A DNA stretch of 64,000 nt from Candidatus Leptovillus gracilis (GTDB taxonomy: Bacteria > Chloroflexota > Anaerolineae > Promineifilales > Promineifilaceae), in the NCBI GenBank assembly GCA_016716065.1, contig JADJXA010000008.1, positions 1-64,000 of the forward strand. Reading direction: 5' to 3'. Numbering within the stretch: position 1 is the stretch's first letter; each line of letters begins with the position of its first letter. This document shows, in pieces, positions 12,201 through 20,222 of this stretch. The position numbers and the translations under genes are program-made. The notes beneath the pieces were generated by a model. The model worked only from the letters and a program-made list of their open reading frames with translations, had not been told where the DNA came from and ran no database searches.

Positions 12201-12454
12201 GCTTCGTCGGGAGCGTCGCGGAATTTCTGCACCACGTTGGCAAGCAGGTTGCCGCCCAGACCGCCGAGTAACATCATAAGTTCGATGCCAGCCGGTTGCC
12301 CCTGGGCCACGGCCATGGCCGCTGGCGCAAAAGCCGCTGCCGAGAGGAAAAGATAGAGGGAATCGCTGCCCAGGTGGTTCAACCGCGCCCGCCACTGCCG
12401 CAGGCTGGCGTGGATTTGCTGGCGCAGGTTGCTGTGATTTTCGGAATCTATCAT
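9236..12454 (-). CDS. NACHT NTPase fused to a formylglycine-generating-enzyme (FGE-sulfatase) domain
   Basis: A multidomain conflict-type protein of about 1,072 residues. Near residues 34-77 there are two hydrophobic stretches, possibly membrane-associated. At about 270-280 lies Walker A (GGPGCGKTTV) and further on Walker B (VILLLDGLDEVP), typical of NACHT NTPases, with the MRGTLLEE and FLHLAFQEYLAARYL segments of the NACHT helical region. The last 290 residues form an FGE-sulfatase domain of C-type-lectin fold (VPPGPFWMGSDEG, RLPTEAEWEKGARGG, GNVWEWT, VLRGGSF, GFRVSIS). The ATG at 12454 is preferred over an upstream TTG. It lies 119 bases downstream of the KAP-FGE gene on the same strand. 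NACHT proteins are known triggered switches in antiviral immunity; here the FGE domain may be sensor or effector (inference). Confidence 0.9.
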   Translation of the reverse strand: MIDSENHSNLRQQIHASLRQWRARLNHLGSDSLYLFLSAAAFAPAAMAVAQGQPAGIELMMLLGGLGGNLLANVVQKFRDAPDEAAAMALLQEALAQTPALQAELDALLTKLEVFTTAQEELPESQRAWFAETLRTELEQRGNWPQFQAAFMAVGPGAQAIDNRGGLIIQQGNQSVIHIIQQAGAPEPEREALRGQIGRYLAWVQDKYGTIELRGIKREGQQVMQLALETVYVPLAATLYRRQAMGSQRDEMSMEVEKPIDIAMQQLLGLDHRLIVTGGPGCGKTTVLLHIAWALAQALAGDDAALAERQLGLRGALPLPIFIPLSTYALYLRELPRASDPQKRTLAAYISHYLIESQAGFDLPPDFFQQLLRQGEAVILLLDGLDEVPNEAERVRVRRAIEDLVTGRETMRVVVTCRTAAYQGRTALGKNFREVKVKPLAAEHIEALVTQAYRHIYRTDPLAQVKKSAELLAGIDHLESERRRLGEDVPRLVDSPLMVRLLLIVHYSERRRLPEQRAELYMKATDAMLLPDYAPDEDVSEQIGRAVGGSMETHRDLMQHLAFHMHQKGEKQGREISEDGLREMMAQEPLYAGMVDDLITLTRMRGTLLEERMGMYRFLHLAFQEYLAARYLAEIVRGVGGVAAIAEFLEQGPLLDSWWREVALLTPGYLMVTSAPTAQLLLQRLAGLDKEAEARQLTAEMELATVEIAATAFWEWGVPRPELQEAISQKLAGLLADQERASQSKPPQRAAGGVALARLGDPRQEVMDVDAMQFCYVPPGPFWMGSDEGRDNEKPQHWVEMPHPYWLSRFPVTNAQYTQFIKEDGYMTERYWKEAKALGVWRRGKVKGLLKNEMRNQPVEANHPFDLPNHPVVGVTWHEALAYTRWLMERWRDWLPHTSQEWGVRLPTEAEWEKGARGGVQIPEQAVIQPIIKLRDSVVATVPLQQNPRNQTAYIWGNAPDDNRANSSESGIGSSSAVGCFPGGASPYGLEEMAGNVWEWTASQLKDSENDVGKSMEVVYTSDGFRVLRGGSFIDKNGDARCSYRYGLDPLNVYWYFGFRVSISLFPVNFLQ

Positions 12455-12573
12455 TTTCTTGCCCCTATTCGTCAAGTTGCCAGTTCGCGCCTACCGGCGC
12501 AGGGCGGCTGCGCCGCCAGAGTTCAGAGCGGCGGCTATCGCCGCCTACTTCAGAGTAACACAGTTCAGAGGGT

Positions 12574-15180
12574 TCATCGTCCAGAGTGGGAGAGAAATGG
12601 GGAAACGCACACACGAAAACCGACGATCCTGCGGCCGCCGAGAATGTCGTTCCTGCCGCGGGACGCGCAGCGCATGTGTTTGGCTTGATTCCAGGCTGAA
12701 CCACCACGCAGCACAAACAGATCGTCATCTTGAACCCCCTTGACTTTCTCACGGCCGTCTTTGGGATTGTACTCGTACCCTTTCCACAAACTGCGCGTCC
12801 ACTCCCACACATTGCCGCTCATATCCAGCGGCCCGAAGGCGCTGTCCCCGCCGGGAAAACAGCCCACGGCGCTGGTATTGTCCAACCCTGTACCCTTGTG
12901 GTTAGCCTTGTCCGCATCCCATTCATTACCCCAGGGGTAGAGGCGGGCGTCTGTGCCCCGCGCCGCCTTCTCCCACTCCGCCTCGCTGGGCAGTGTCACC
13001 GACCAGCCGTTGTTTAGGCGCAATGCGGTCGGCATCGGCTTCCATTGGCGCAGCGCATCCGTCAGCCATTCACAGTAGGCAATGGCGTCGCGCCAGGTGA
13101 CATATCTCACCGGATGGTTAACCAGCCCCTTGGTGCTGTCTTGGTTGGCCGGTTTATAGCCGCTTTTTTCCACAAACAGCCGGTACTGCGCCACCGTCAC
13201 CGGGTAACGGGCCATGTAGAAACTCTCCAGGTGCAGCGAGTGCTGCGGCTGCTCTTCTTTTTCTGCCTGCGGGTCTTGCTCCGGGTCGCTGCCCATACGG
13301 AACTGCCCGGCAGGAATCTCGACAAAGCCCAACAGGTTATCGTTGGGCAAAAAGAAGCCGCCGGCATCATGAAAGCGCGGGTCGCCCAAGTGGCCCAGGG
13401 CATCCCCAGCGCTGAGGCGCTGTGGGGTCGGCTGCTGCGGGTCACTGAGGATTGTCACCAACTGCTGCCGCGCCGCCTGATGCAGCGGACCGCCAGACTC
13501 CGCCTCTTTCGTCTGCAACAGCCCCACCGCATCCCCTATCTTCACCACGTCACCGCTGAGCAGCCCGCCCATCAGGTCGGTTGGCACGTCCACCGGTACT
13601 GGGTCACTCTCCACCGCCCCGGCCAGGCGCACGTACACTTCCACCTGCGGCCGCGTCAGGCCGCTGAAACGAGCGCGCTCTGCGCCCCGGCCGGCCTCAC
13701 TCTCCGGCGGGTAGGTCAGCAGCCGTTCCAGCAAGGCATAGCGGCCGCGGTTGTTCAGGTACTCACCCAACGCGCCATCCCGCCCCGGCGCGGATACCTC
13801 GGCCGCCAACGGCGTGTCCGGCGTTTCGGCCGAAACGTCCGGCGCGACCGGTTGGCGCTTGCCCGCCTGTCGAATGCCCATCAGCACTTCCTCGTCGCTA
13901 GTCGGGCGCTGGGCGTAAGCCGCCTCCAGCGTTTGCACCAACGTCGGATACTGCCGCCACAACTGGTACAGCTGGGGGTATTGGGATTGGATAATCACCG
14001 TTTTAGCCAGCAGCGGCTCGGCTATGACCACGTCACCGTCTGACCCTAACCGGCTCTGGGCAATGCCGCGCAGCAGGCGCAAAATGTTGAGCGTCCGTTT
14101 CACCTGACGCGGGTTGGGGTAGACGCCGCGCGCCAGCACCGCCTGCGTCCGCTCCGACAACCCAGGGTTCAGGTCGCGGATGAAACCGGCCACGTCGTCT
14201 ACCGCCAGCGCCGGCAGGTGGAAGGGGATTTGCACAATCTTTTGCAGGTAGCTGTCGCCTTGAATCGGCAGTTCCAGGCGTTCCCCCTCTTTGCCCTGGC
14301 GGCGGAAGGCAGCGGCGTAACGCGCCTCGATGCCCTGACGGATCACGTCCTGGTCCATCCCCAGGACAAAAATAACGCCTGGCGCTTCCAGAAACAGCTT
14401 GATGGCCTCCAGCACTTCCAGCGCTTTCTCCGGCAGGCAGCGGTCGAGGTCGTCGACAAAAACGACAAGACGGCCGCGTCCCTTTTCGTCCAGCAGGCTG
14501 ACCGCCTCCCGGAACGTCGCCTCGAACTCTTCCATGTGCTGCAACTGGCGGCGGTGGTAACTCCGCGTCTCGCGGCTGATTGCCTCGGCTGCCCTCTGGA
14601 TTTCCTCGACCGGCGTATCTTCTCCGCCCAGCGCCTTCTTAAACGTCCCGAACAGTCCGCCGCTGCCCATGTTGGCCGCCACCTCCGCCCCCGCTTTGCC
14701 GGTGTTGCTGATGAACTGCCACCAGTTGATGGCGCGCGGCCCGATTTCTTCCCAATCTACCGCCTGGTAGACGCTCTCTTCCAGCCGGTTGAGCAGAGTA
14801 ATCAGGCGCGCTTCGCGGGGGCCTGGGTTTTGTAGCACCGGGCGCTCGACGCGCGGCCGGTCCTGCGGTTCGTTTTCGCGGGGGTACAGGGCATCCAGGA
14901 CGCGCAAGATGAAGGCGCGCCACAGGGCATCCTGCCGGTCGTATTTCCAGGCGGTAAACCAGACGGTGCGTCGCATCGCCAGCCCTTCTTTCTCTAGCTT
15001 CTGGTGCAACATCTGCATCAGGCTGGTCTTGCCGCTGCCCCACGGCCCAAAGACGCCCACTGTCAGGGGGGTGTCGGCGTGGCAAATGATGTCGTCGAGG
15101 GCGTTCTGGAAATCCCCATAGTGCAACAAGTCACGCGCGGTGGCGTGGTCGGTCAGGTAGGTGTTCTTGTGCTGGCTCAT
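12574..15180 (-). CDS. KAP family NTPase fused to an FGE-sulfatase domain
   Basis: An 868-residue protein. The N-terminal KAP P-loop NTPase has Walker A GPWGSGKTSLMQ at about residues 45-56 and Walker B VVFVDDLDRC near 240, followed by GVIFVLGMDQDVIRQG, a KAP signature. A helical linker follows. From about residue 620 comes an FGE-sulfatase/C-type-lectin domain (IPAGQFRMGSDPEQ, TLPSEAEWEKAARGT, GNVWEWT, VLRGGSAW, VGFRVCVSPF). The ATG at 15180 has GGGAGAAG upstream. It is the first gene of a two-gene - strand unit with the NACHT-FGE protein, and both end in the same domain, which suggests a shared target or shared assembly. KAP NTPases are linked to phage exclusion (the name includes PifA), so a defence role is likely but not proven here. 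Confidence 0.9.
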   Translation of the reverse strand: MSQHKNTYLTDHATARDLLHYGDFQNALDDIICHADTPLTVGVFGPWGSGKTSLMQMLHQKLEKEGLAMRRTVWFTAWKYDRQDALWRAFILRVLDALYPRENEPQDRPRVERPVLQNPGPREARLITLLNRLEESVYQAVDWEEIGPRAINWWQFISNTGKAGAEVAANMGSGGLFGTFKKALGGEDTPVEEIQRAAEAISRETRSYHRRQLQHMEEFEATFREAVSLLDEKGRGRLVVFVDDLDRCLPEKALEVLEAIKLFLEAPGVIFVLGMDQDVIRQGIEARYAAAFRRQGKEGERLELPIQGDSYLQKIVQIPFHLPALAVDDVAGFIRDLNPGLSERTQAVLARGVYPNPRQVKRTLNILRLLRGIAQSRLGSDGDVVIAEPLLAKTVIIQSQYPQLYQLWRQYPTLVQTLEAAYAQRPTSDEEVLMGIRQAGKRQPVAPDVSAETPDTPLAAEVSAPGRDGALGEYLNNRGRYALLERLLTYPPESEAGRGAERARFSGLTRPQVEVYVRLAGAVESDPVPVDVPTDLMGGLLSGDVVKIGDAVGLLQTKEAESGGPLHQAARQQLVTILSDPQQPTPQRLSAGDALGHLGDPRFHDAGGFFLPNDNLLGFVEIPAGQFRMGSDPEQDPQAEKEEQPQHSLHLESFYMARYPVTVAQYRLFVEKSGYKPANQDSTKGLVNHPVRYVTWRDAIAYCEWLTDALRQWKPMPTALRLNNGWSVTLPSEAEWEKAARGTDARLYPWGNEWDADKANHKGTGLDNTSAVGCFPGGDSAFGPLDMSGNVWEWTRSLWKGYEYNPKDGREKVKGVQDDDLFVLRGGSAWNQAKHMRCASRGRNDILGGRRIVGFRVCVSPFLSHSGR

Positions 15181-15332
15181 CGGCGCTTCTCCCTTCTGGC
15201 GATATAGCTGATTGTCTTATTGTGGCACATTGCGGGCGGTCTGTCACCACTTTTGTTCGATGAGGGTTGGGATTGCTCAAAGCTCTATGAGCAAGCGACG
15301 ATGCGTATGAAGGCAATAACTTCTCTTACAAA

Positions 15333-15340
15333 AATTCATT
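15333..15340. repeat. Left 8-bp target site duplication of the IS66 element
   Basis: The bases AATTCATT directly precede the left inverted repeat and recur directly after the right one at 16754-16761. Eight base pairs is the normal duplication length for the IS66 family. Confidence 0.9.
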
Positions 15341-16753
15341 GTAACTATACAGGTCTAAAACCTGTGGTATAAATGATAAGCATGGACGAAGTACAACAAC
15401 TGCGAGCAGAAAACAAGCAACTTAAGCGAGAAGTCCAAGAACTCCGCGAAAAGTTGACCGTTGCTGAGGCTCAAATCAAGCATTTAGCCGAGTTGCTTGG
15501 TCAAAATAGCCACAACTCCAGTTGGCCGTCCAGCCACGATAAAGGCCGACAAAAGCCTAAGCCCAAAAGTCTACGGCCACAAACAGAGCGCAAAGCTGGT
15601 GGACAGGAAGGACATGAAGGGCATACGCTTGAGTTCAATCCAAAACCAGATCTCATTGAATCGCACCGTCCAGCCCAATGTAGCCATTGCCAAGCCCCAT
15701 TGCCCGAAGAAATTGCAGCCAGTAAAGTTACCAAACGGCAGGTCTTTGAATTACCGCCTCTGCGCTATGTGACCATCGAACACCAAGCCGAAACCCTCAT
15801 ATGTCCCTGTTGTGGTGAAGCAACAACAGGTGAATTTCCAGCGGATGTGAGCAATCCGGTGCAGTATGGTTCGCAAGTCAAGCGGTTGTCAGTTTATCTG
15901 CGCAATGAGCAGTTCATCCCGTATGAACGAGAGCGACAGATGTTGGCCGACTTGTTTGAATTGCCCATTTCCACTGGTTCATTGCAAAACTTTTTAGAGA
16001 CCGCCGCAGAAAATGTGAAGCCAGCGACAGAAGCCATTAAAGAAGCCGTCAAAAAGGCTTCAGAATTAACCTACTATGAACCGCATCAAAGTCGGGGCAA
16101 AAAGGCTACCGACGCCATTGGCATTCTGCCTGAATTCACCGGCGCCCTTGTTCACGATAACTGGGCGACCTATTTCCAGTACCAATTGTTGCTTCATGCC
16201 TTGTGCAATGCGCATCATTTGCGCGAGTTGACGGCTCTGGTTGAGAATGACCAACAGCAATGGGCAGCCCTCATGATTGTCTGTTTGTTAGCGGCCAAAC
16301 AATTGGTTGCCGAAGCCTATCAGGCAGGTGAAACCGAATTGTCAGTCGAGCAACTGCAACGAATCCACCAGGTGTATGACACCATTGTTGCCTTCGGTTT
16401 AGAGAAAACCCGTTACCCGATGAACATCCGCCCCTGTCAAACGAGGCGGCGCAAAAAAACAAAGGCGCGTAATTTGGTGGAACGATTTGACAAGCAGCAG
16501 GAGGCTATCTTACGTTTTGTCCATGATTTTAAGGTGCCGTTTGATAACAACTTGGCTGAACGAGACATCAGAATGATGAAGGTGCAGCAGAAAATCTCAG
16601 GCTCTTTTCGCAGTTGGGAAGGCGCTGAACAATTCTGTTCGCTGCGCACCTATATTTCCACGATTCGTAAACAGGGTCTCAATGTATGGGAAGCTTTAGG
16701 GTCTCTGTTTGACGATGATGTTCTCATGCCTCAACTCACACCTGTATAGTTAC
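15341..16753 (+). mobile_element. IS66-family insertion sequence (single-ORF, ISBst12-like type)
   Basis: A complete element of 1,413 bp bounded by perfect 14-bp inverted repeats, GTAACTATACAGGT at 15341-15354 and ACCTGTATAGTTAC at 16740-16753, beginning with the GTAA typical of IS66. It is flanked on both sides by AATTCATT, an 8-bp target duplication. It holds one gene, the transposase; the accessory tnpA/tnpB genes of classic IS66 are absent, as in the ISBst12 subgroup. Perfect ends and duplications point to a recent insertion. It landed between the divergent KAP-FGE gene and the non-coding region downstream and interrupts no recognisable gene. Confidence 0.93.
15373..16749 (+). CDS. IS66-family transposase with internal deletion of the first catalytic Asp region
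   Basis: A 458-residue transposase. It begins with the leucine-zipper-like coiled coil (LRAENKQLKREVQELREKL), then a C-x2-C zinc-finger segment (CSHCQAP, CPCCGEA), and then the DDE_Tnp_IS66 core (GALVHDNWATYF, CNAHHLRELT, NNLAERDIRMMK near the C-terminus). In the family the stretch before LTYY normally carries HFDETG and a WLHVAST segment with the first catalytic Asp. Here KKASELTYYEPH follows directly, so about 25 residues are missing in frame. Two of the three acidic positions remain (the D of VHDNW and the E of NLAERD). The protein is therefore probably inactive, although the element ends are intact; it may have been mobilised in trans or damaged after insertion. Confidence 0.88.
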   Translation: MISMDEVQQLRAENKQLKREVQELREKLTVAEAQIKHLAELLGQNSHNSSWPSSHDKGRQKPKPKSLRPQTERKAGGQEGHEGHTLEFNPKPDLIESHRPAQCSHCQAPLPEEIAASKVTKRQVFELPPLRYVTIEHQAETLICPCCGEATTGEFPADVSNPVQYGSQVKRLSVYLRNEQFIPYERERQMLADLFELPISTGSLQNFLETAAENVKPATEAIKEAVKKASELTYYEPHQSRGKKATDAIGILPEFTGALVHDNWATYFQYQLLLHALCNAHHLRELTALVENDQQQWAALMIVCLLAAKQLVAEAYQAGETELSVEQLQRIHQVYDTIVAFGLEKTRYPMNIRPCQTRRRKKTKARNLVERFDKQQEAILRFVHDFKVPFDNNLAERDIRMMKVQQKISGSFRSWEGAEQFCSLRTYISTIRKQGLNVWEALGSLFDDDVLMPQLTPV

Positions 16754-16761
16754 AATTCATT
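16754..16761. repeat. Right 8-bp target site duplication of the IS66 element
   Basis: AATTCATT directly follows the right inverted repeat and matches the copy at 15333-15340. Confidence 0.9.
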
Positions 16762-16917
16762 AACCTGGCGACAACAACATCTAGCCAGACCATTGGCAAA
16801 AGATGTGATTAACGTCGCAGCGAAAACTACGGTTTGAATGAGAAACGACCGTTTCCTTTTACAGGCAACGGCCGTTCCCCCTTCTCAATCCCCCAACACC
16901 TCCCCTCCTACCACCCA

Positions 16918-17056
16918 CCGCATAAGCCGGGCATAACTCAGATCACCTCTTCCAGCCCAGATCACACACCTATGCCCGGAGCGGTATCCAGCCCGTCGCT
17001 CCCGCTCCGGGCAAAAGCTAAAAAAGCTCTCGATTTAGTCGAGAGCTTTTTGTTTT
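16918..17056 (+). ncRNA. Candidate structured RNA element, copy 1, ending in a terminator
   Basis: About 139 bases that recur at roughly 80% identity at 21732-21862 in the same orientation. Shared blocks include GCATAAGC, ATAACTCA, ATCACC, CACACACCT and CGGAGCGGTATCCA followed by GCCCGTCGCTCC. The shared block can fold as GGAGCG pairing with CGCTCC. In this copy CCGGGCATA at 16928-16936 can also pair with TATGCCCGG at 16971-16979, and CCCGGAGCG with CGCTCCGGG. It ends in a strong hairpin plus T-run. I do not recognise it as a named riboswitch. It could be a small RNA, an attenuating leader, or a small repeat that carries a terminator. Confidence 0.5.
17021..17055 (+). terminator. Rho-independent terminator of structured element copy 1
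   Basis: A perfect 13-bp stem, AAAAAGCTCTCGA at 17021-17033 and TCGAGAGCTTTTT at 17039-17051, with a five-base loop and a T-rich tail on the + strand. It is close to symmetric and could also act on the - strand. Confidence 0.85.
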
Positions 17057-17455
17057 CTGCGCGCCACACCCGCTGCGGGTTCCACCCTGAGTCGCTCCCG
17101 CCAACCATACTGGGGAAAAACGGCCGTTTCCCCTCCCGACAAATTCGCTTTATCAAACCGTCCCATCAGCGTCGCCTGGCACGCATAAGCAGCCTAGATT
17201 TTACCCAGACAACTGGCAAACGTCGTTTCCGTTCCCCGGTGGATGGCTAATTCTGGAACCACGCGATCACGGTTATCATCACGCTTTTGAGGTTGTGGTC
17301 AACGGCCGTTTTCCCCACCATCCCCAATCAGTTCACCTCTCATCCGTCGCTACCCAATATGCGCCTACGCCCAGGCAGAGCGCCGACCCTACCACTATTA
17401 CATTAAAAACCGGGAAAACGTAGACAATCAAGACGGGTTGCAGCACAATAATGTC

Positions 17456-17905
17456 ATGGCAAAACGACTCTTTCGCACAACATCCAAACCACAATCGGCA
17501 AAATCCGTTCAGTCGCCCCATCATCCACCCACAACCTACCCAGACCAACAAACCTGGCGCAGGATTGTCTTTCAACGCGACCAGATTTTGCGGCAGTTAA
17601 TAGCTGGCTCAGTGGGAAACGACCCTAATATTGTCACCAGACTTGTCAGCCAATTTGGCGCGTATGAGGTTGGCTATGTTTTACAACGCTACCAAGGACA
17701 TATCCATACGTCATTTTTGACTGATGAAACGGCCGTTTACCGTCACTATCGCCTCTTATTTGCCCAGTTTGGCGGCAACAGGCCCTTCTTATCCAAACGT
17801 GGCTTTGATGAAGCTATCACGAAAGAAACGAAGAATCCCAATCAGCTGCGACGCCTGTTGATGGGCATGTCTAACCCAGATGACGTTTTGAATCGGACCG
17901 ATTAA
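17456..17905 (+). CDS. Unrecognised protein, possibly the N-terminal half of the next gene
   Basis: A 149-residue reading frame starting at the ATG at 17456; an in-frame TTG at 17438 is less likely. It is basic at the N-terminus (MAKRLFRTTSKPQSAKS) and then helical (QTWRRIVFQRDQILRQL, VYRHYRLLFAQFGG). I do not recognise a family. Shortly before its stop, the next frame takes over with RFESDRLIHLGYATDITPRD, which runs into the HEAT-like frame downstream. A single missing base near 17881-17884 would join them into one protein of about 380 residues. I see no strong ribosome binding site. Confidence 0.5.
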   Translation: MAKRLFRTTSKPQSAKSVQSPHHPPTTYPDQQTWRRIVFQRDQILRQLIAGSVGNDPNIVTRLVSQFGAYEVGYVLQRYQGHIHTSFLTDETAVYRHYRLLFAQFGGNRPFLSKRGFDEAITKETKNPNQLRRLLMGMSNPDDVLNRTD

Positions 17906-17910
17906 TACAT

Positions 17911-18579
17911 CTGGGTTATGCCACCGACATAACACCGCGAGACATACCACCCCAACCGATCAACTTTAAAGCGCCGAAGCCAGGCAACTATAGCCCCCTG
18001 TTGACGCCTTTATTAAACTTAGGCTGGCAGTTGGACGAAGCCGCCATGAAAATGATGCCCGACTTTTCCCAGGAGGCGCAGTGGCACAGTGTGCTGCCAG
18101 AACTGAGCCAAATGGCGGCTGACCCGGGCCTGGTGAATGGCTGGTCGGGGCAGCCGGCTAGTTGGGCGCCTTATCACGCCCTGACCGTGTTAGGGCATTT
18201 GCGGGCAGTCGCGTTCGCCGCTGCTTTGCTTCCCCTGATCACCGTAAAAGACGATTGGCTTTCTGACCGGCTGCCAGATATTTGGGGGCAAATGGGGCAG
18301 GAGGCAGCGCTCCCTCTCTGGGAAATGGTGGAGAAGAGGGCTTATTCAGACAAAAAGCTGGGCATTCTCGTGGCCGGTTTACTAAAAATAGCGCAAACAG
18401 ACGCCAGTCAGGGTACGCTGATTGGGCGCAGATTTATAGACTTGTTAAACGGCAGTCCGGCCAAACATGCCGATCTGAATGCTTATCTGGTTTATGCCTT
18501 GGATGAGTTGGGGACAAACGGCCGTGCCCGCCATCCGGGCCGCCTTCAACCAAAACCGGGTAAACCGGAGACGTCATAG
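17911..18579 (+). CDS. HEAT-repeat-like protein, frameshifted at both ends
   Basis: The open frame begins without an ATG (IPPQPINFKAPKPGNYSPLL), so the start lies upstream in another frame, most likely in the preceding gene, or it uses a CTG/TTG near 17911-18001. The body is helical with HEAT-like pairs: HALTVLGHLRAVAFAAALL, LPDIWGQMGQEAALPLWEMV and LGILVAGLLKIA. Near 18510-18518 the HEAT signal moves to another frame (AVPAIRAAFNQNR), and the present stop at 18577-18579 is probably not the real one; coding character continues to about 18616. Function unknown. HEAT repeats are protein-interaction scaffolds. Confidence 0.5.
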   Translation: MGYATDITPRDIPPQPINFKAPKPGNYSPLLTPLLNLGWQLDEAAMKMMPDFSQEAQWHSVLPELSQMAADPGLVNGWSGQPASWAPYHALTVLGHLRAVAFAAALLPLITVKDDWLSDRLPDIWGQMGQEAALPLWEMVEKRAYSDKKLGILVAGLLKIAQTDASQGTLIGRRFIDLLNGSPAKHADLNAYLVYALDELGTNGRARHPGRLQPKPGKPETS

Positions 18580-18779
18580 GGCCAGAAAGTATCAAATTAC
18601 TTGGTGGCGGCCTAGGGTAAATTTTCGCCCGACGCCGACAAACCTCTAAGGCTGTCTGGAAAAGTTTGCCGGTTGGTTAGTTTGCTGGTTGGTTTTCAGC
18701 CAACCTCAAACTGACCAACCATCGAACCTCTCCAGAGAGCCTTAGTAATTACCAGCCATTGAGCAAAGGAGATGTCTCT

Positions 18780-20155
18780 ATGAAGACACCCAAAGTCAAT
18801 TTTACCCAACTAACCCATGAAGTGGTTCAATCCTCCCCGGAACCGCTGCCGTTCGCTGAAATTATGCCAGAGTCAATAACATCGCGCCCATTACCACCAA
18901 AAACCCCAAAAACACCATCCGCAACGCCATCAGCCAGAGCCAATTGCTCGTGTCTACCGGCGACGGCCGTTTCGGGTGGAAACCTCGCCTGATCAACAAC
19001 GCCCGCATCCGCCACACCATCCAGGCCGCCGAACTGGCCCAAAACCAGTTGTACTACGACGACGACCTGCGCGATGCCCTTTGCCCAACTTTCTTCGCCA
19101 GTCAGAAACACAATGACCGCAGCCCGGTTCAGGTTGCCCTGCCCAATGGGGAAACGGCCGTCTTCTCCATCACCATGTTCTCGCGTGGCATCTGGGGTAC
19201 GCCGGCCGACGCCACGTTTTGGGGCTGGTTTCACAGCCTCGATGCCGCTGCGGGCGACCATCTGCTCTTTGACGTGGTGGATGGCGAGGCCAAACAATAC
19301 CGGGTCCTTTTCCAACCTCGCGCCGACCGGGACGAAGCGGTCATTGCCGCGCGCAACCGGGAATTGGTGGCGATTGGTCAGAAATTGATGCAGCAACGGC
19401 CGTATGGCCCGGCCGAGTGGGATTTCACCGCCTATTTGCTGGCAACCGGTTTCTACCATCACCCCATCCCACCCGATCCGTTTAACGAACTGCGGCACGA
19501 GGGCGTGTTAACCGCCATCCTCTACGGGGATGAACCGCCCACGCCTGAATTCAAACCAGACCCACTGGGCAGCGCCTTTTCGGGCCAACCGGCGCAGACT
19601 TACGACTTTGAGAACCCGCCCGATCTGCCCCGCGAATATGATCCCGATTACGGACGTCGCCATGCCCGCCAATCACGCAAAGCCCACACAGGCAGCGTCA
19701 CTAGCTATCTGCTGCGCGTCAACCATCGCGCCATGCCCGAAGTCTGGCGCGACATCGAACTGGCGGAAGACAACACCCTCGAAGACCTGCACCTGACGAT
19801 TCAATCTACCTTTCGCTGGATGGATGACCATCTCTATTCTTTTTATTTAAGCGGCGATCAGCAAGACCGTCAGAGCGAAATCGGCAGCCCCTGGTCCGAT
19901 ACGGCCGTCCACACCCACCAGATTCAGATGGCGCGCCTGAACTTACAAGAGGGCCAGGTCTTTCTCTATCTATTTGACTATGGCGACAACCATGAATTTG
20001 ATGTGACGGTTCTAACCATCAATCCCCTGGCCCCCAAAGGAGACTATCCACGCATCGCCACCTACCAGGGGATGCCACCGCCGCAATATCCCGACATTGA
20101 CGAAAAAACGGGCCAAATGAGTTGGGATCCTTACCGGCACTGGCACTCGACCTAA
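18780..20155 (+). CDS. HARE-HTH-like plus plasmid pRiA4b ORF-3-like protein (one apparent frameshift)
   Basis: The ATG at 18780 has AAAGGAGATG upstream and opens MKTPKVNFTQLTHEVVQ, a winged-helix, HARE-HTH-like start. Near 18868 the frame changes by one missing base, and the same domain continues as RVNNIAPITTKNPKNTIRNA and LLVSTGDGRFGWKP, typical of the HARE-HTH strand-turn. A middle domain of unknown type follows. From about 19690 comes a plasmid pRiA4b ORF-3-like domain (YLLRVNHRAMPEVWRDIEL, STFRWMDDHLYSFYL, LFDYGDNHEFDVTVL). The role of the pRiA4b ORF-3 family is not established. HARE-HTH domains are proposed DNA-binding modules in chromatin and restriction proteins, so a DNA-linked role is a reasonable guess. 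Confidence 0.75.
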
Positions 20156-20222
20156 ACGCACCTCCTAAAAGTACCGCAACCCCACAGATGGCAAACGTCG
20201 CTTCCGTTCCTCTGGAACAATC

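Larger units (their letters stand above)
16762..17455. other. Gene-poor stretch of about 690 bp after the IS66 element
   Basis: No convincing gene is seen. The stretch holds three exact ACGGCCGT octamers (near 16868, 17120 and 17301), one near match (AACGACCGTT near 16847), the structured element at 16918-17056 and its terminator. A short sequence near 17217, GGCAAACGTCGTTTCCGTTCC, recurs with one change near 20189 (GGCAAACGTCGCTTCCGTTCC). Open frames here have poor codon use and no ribosome binding sites. Confidence 0.6.

Noticed and set aside
9998..12271. Long + strand frames opposite the NACHT-FGE gene
   Set aside because: The - strand frame has Walker A, Walker B and FGE motifs. The + strand frames are Arg/Gln/His-rich shadows without ribosome binding sites.
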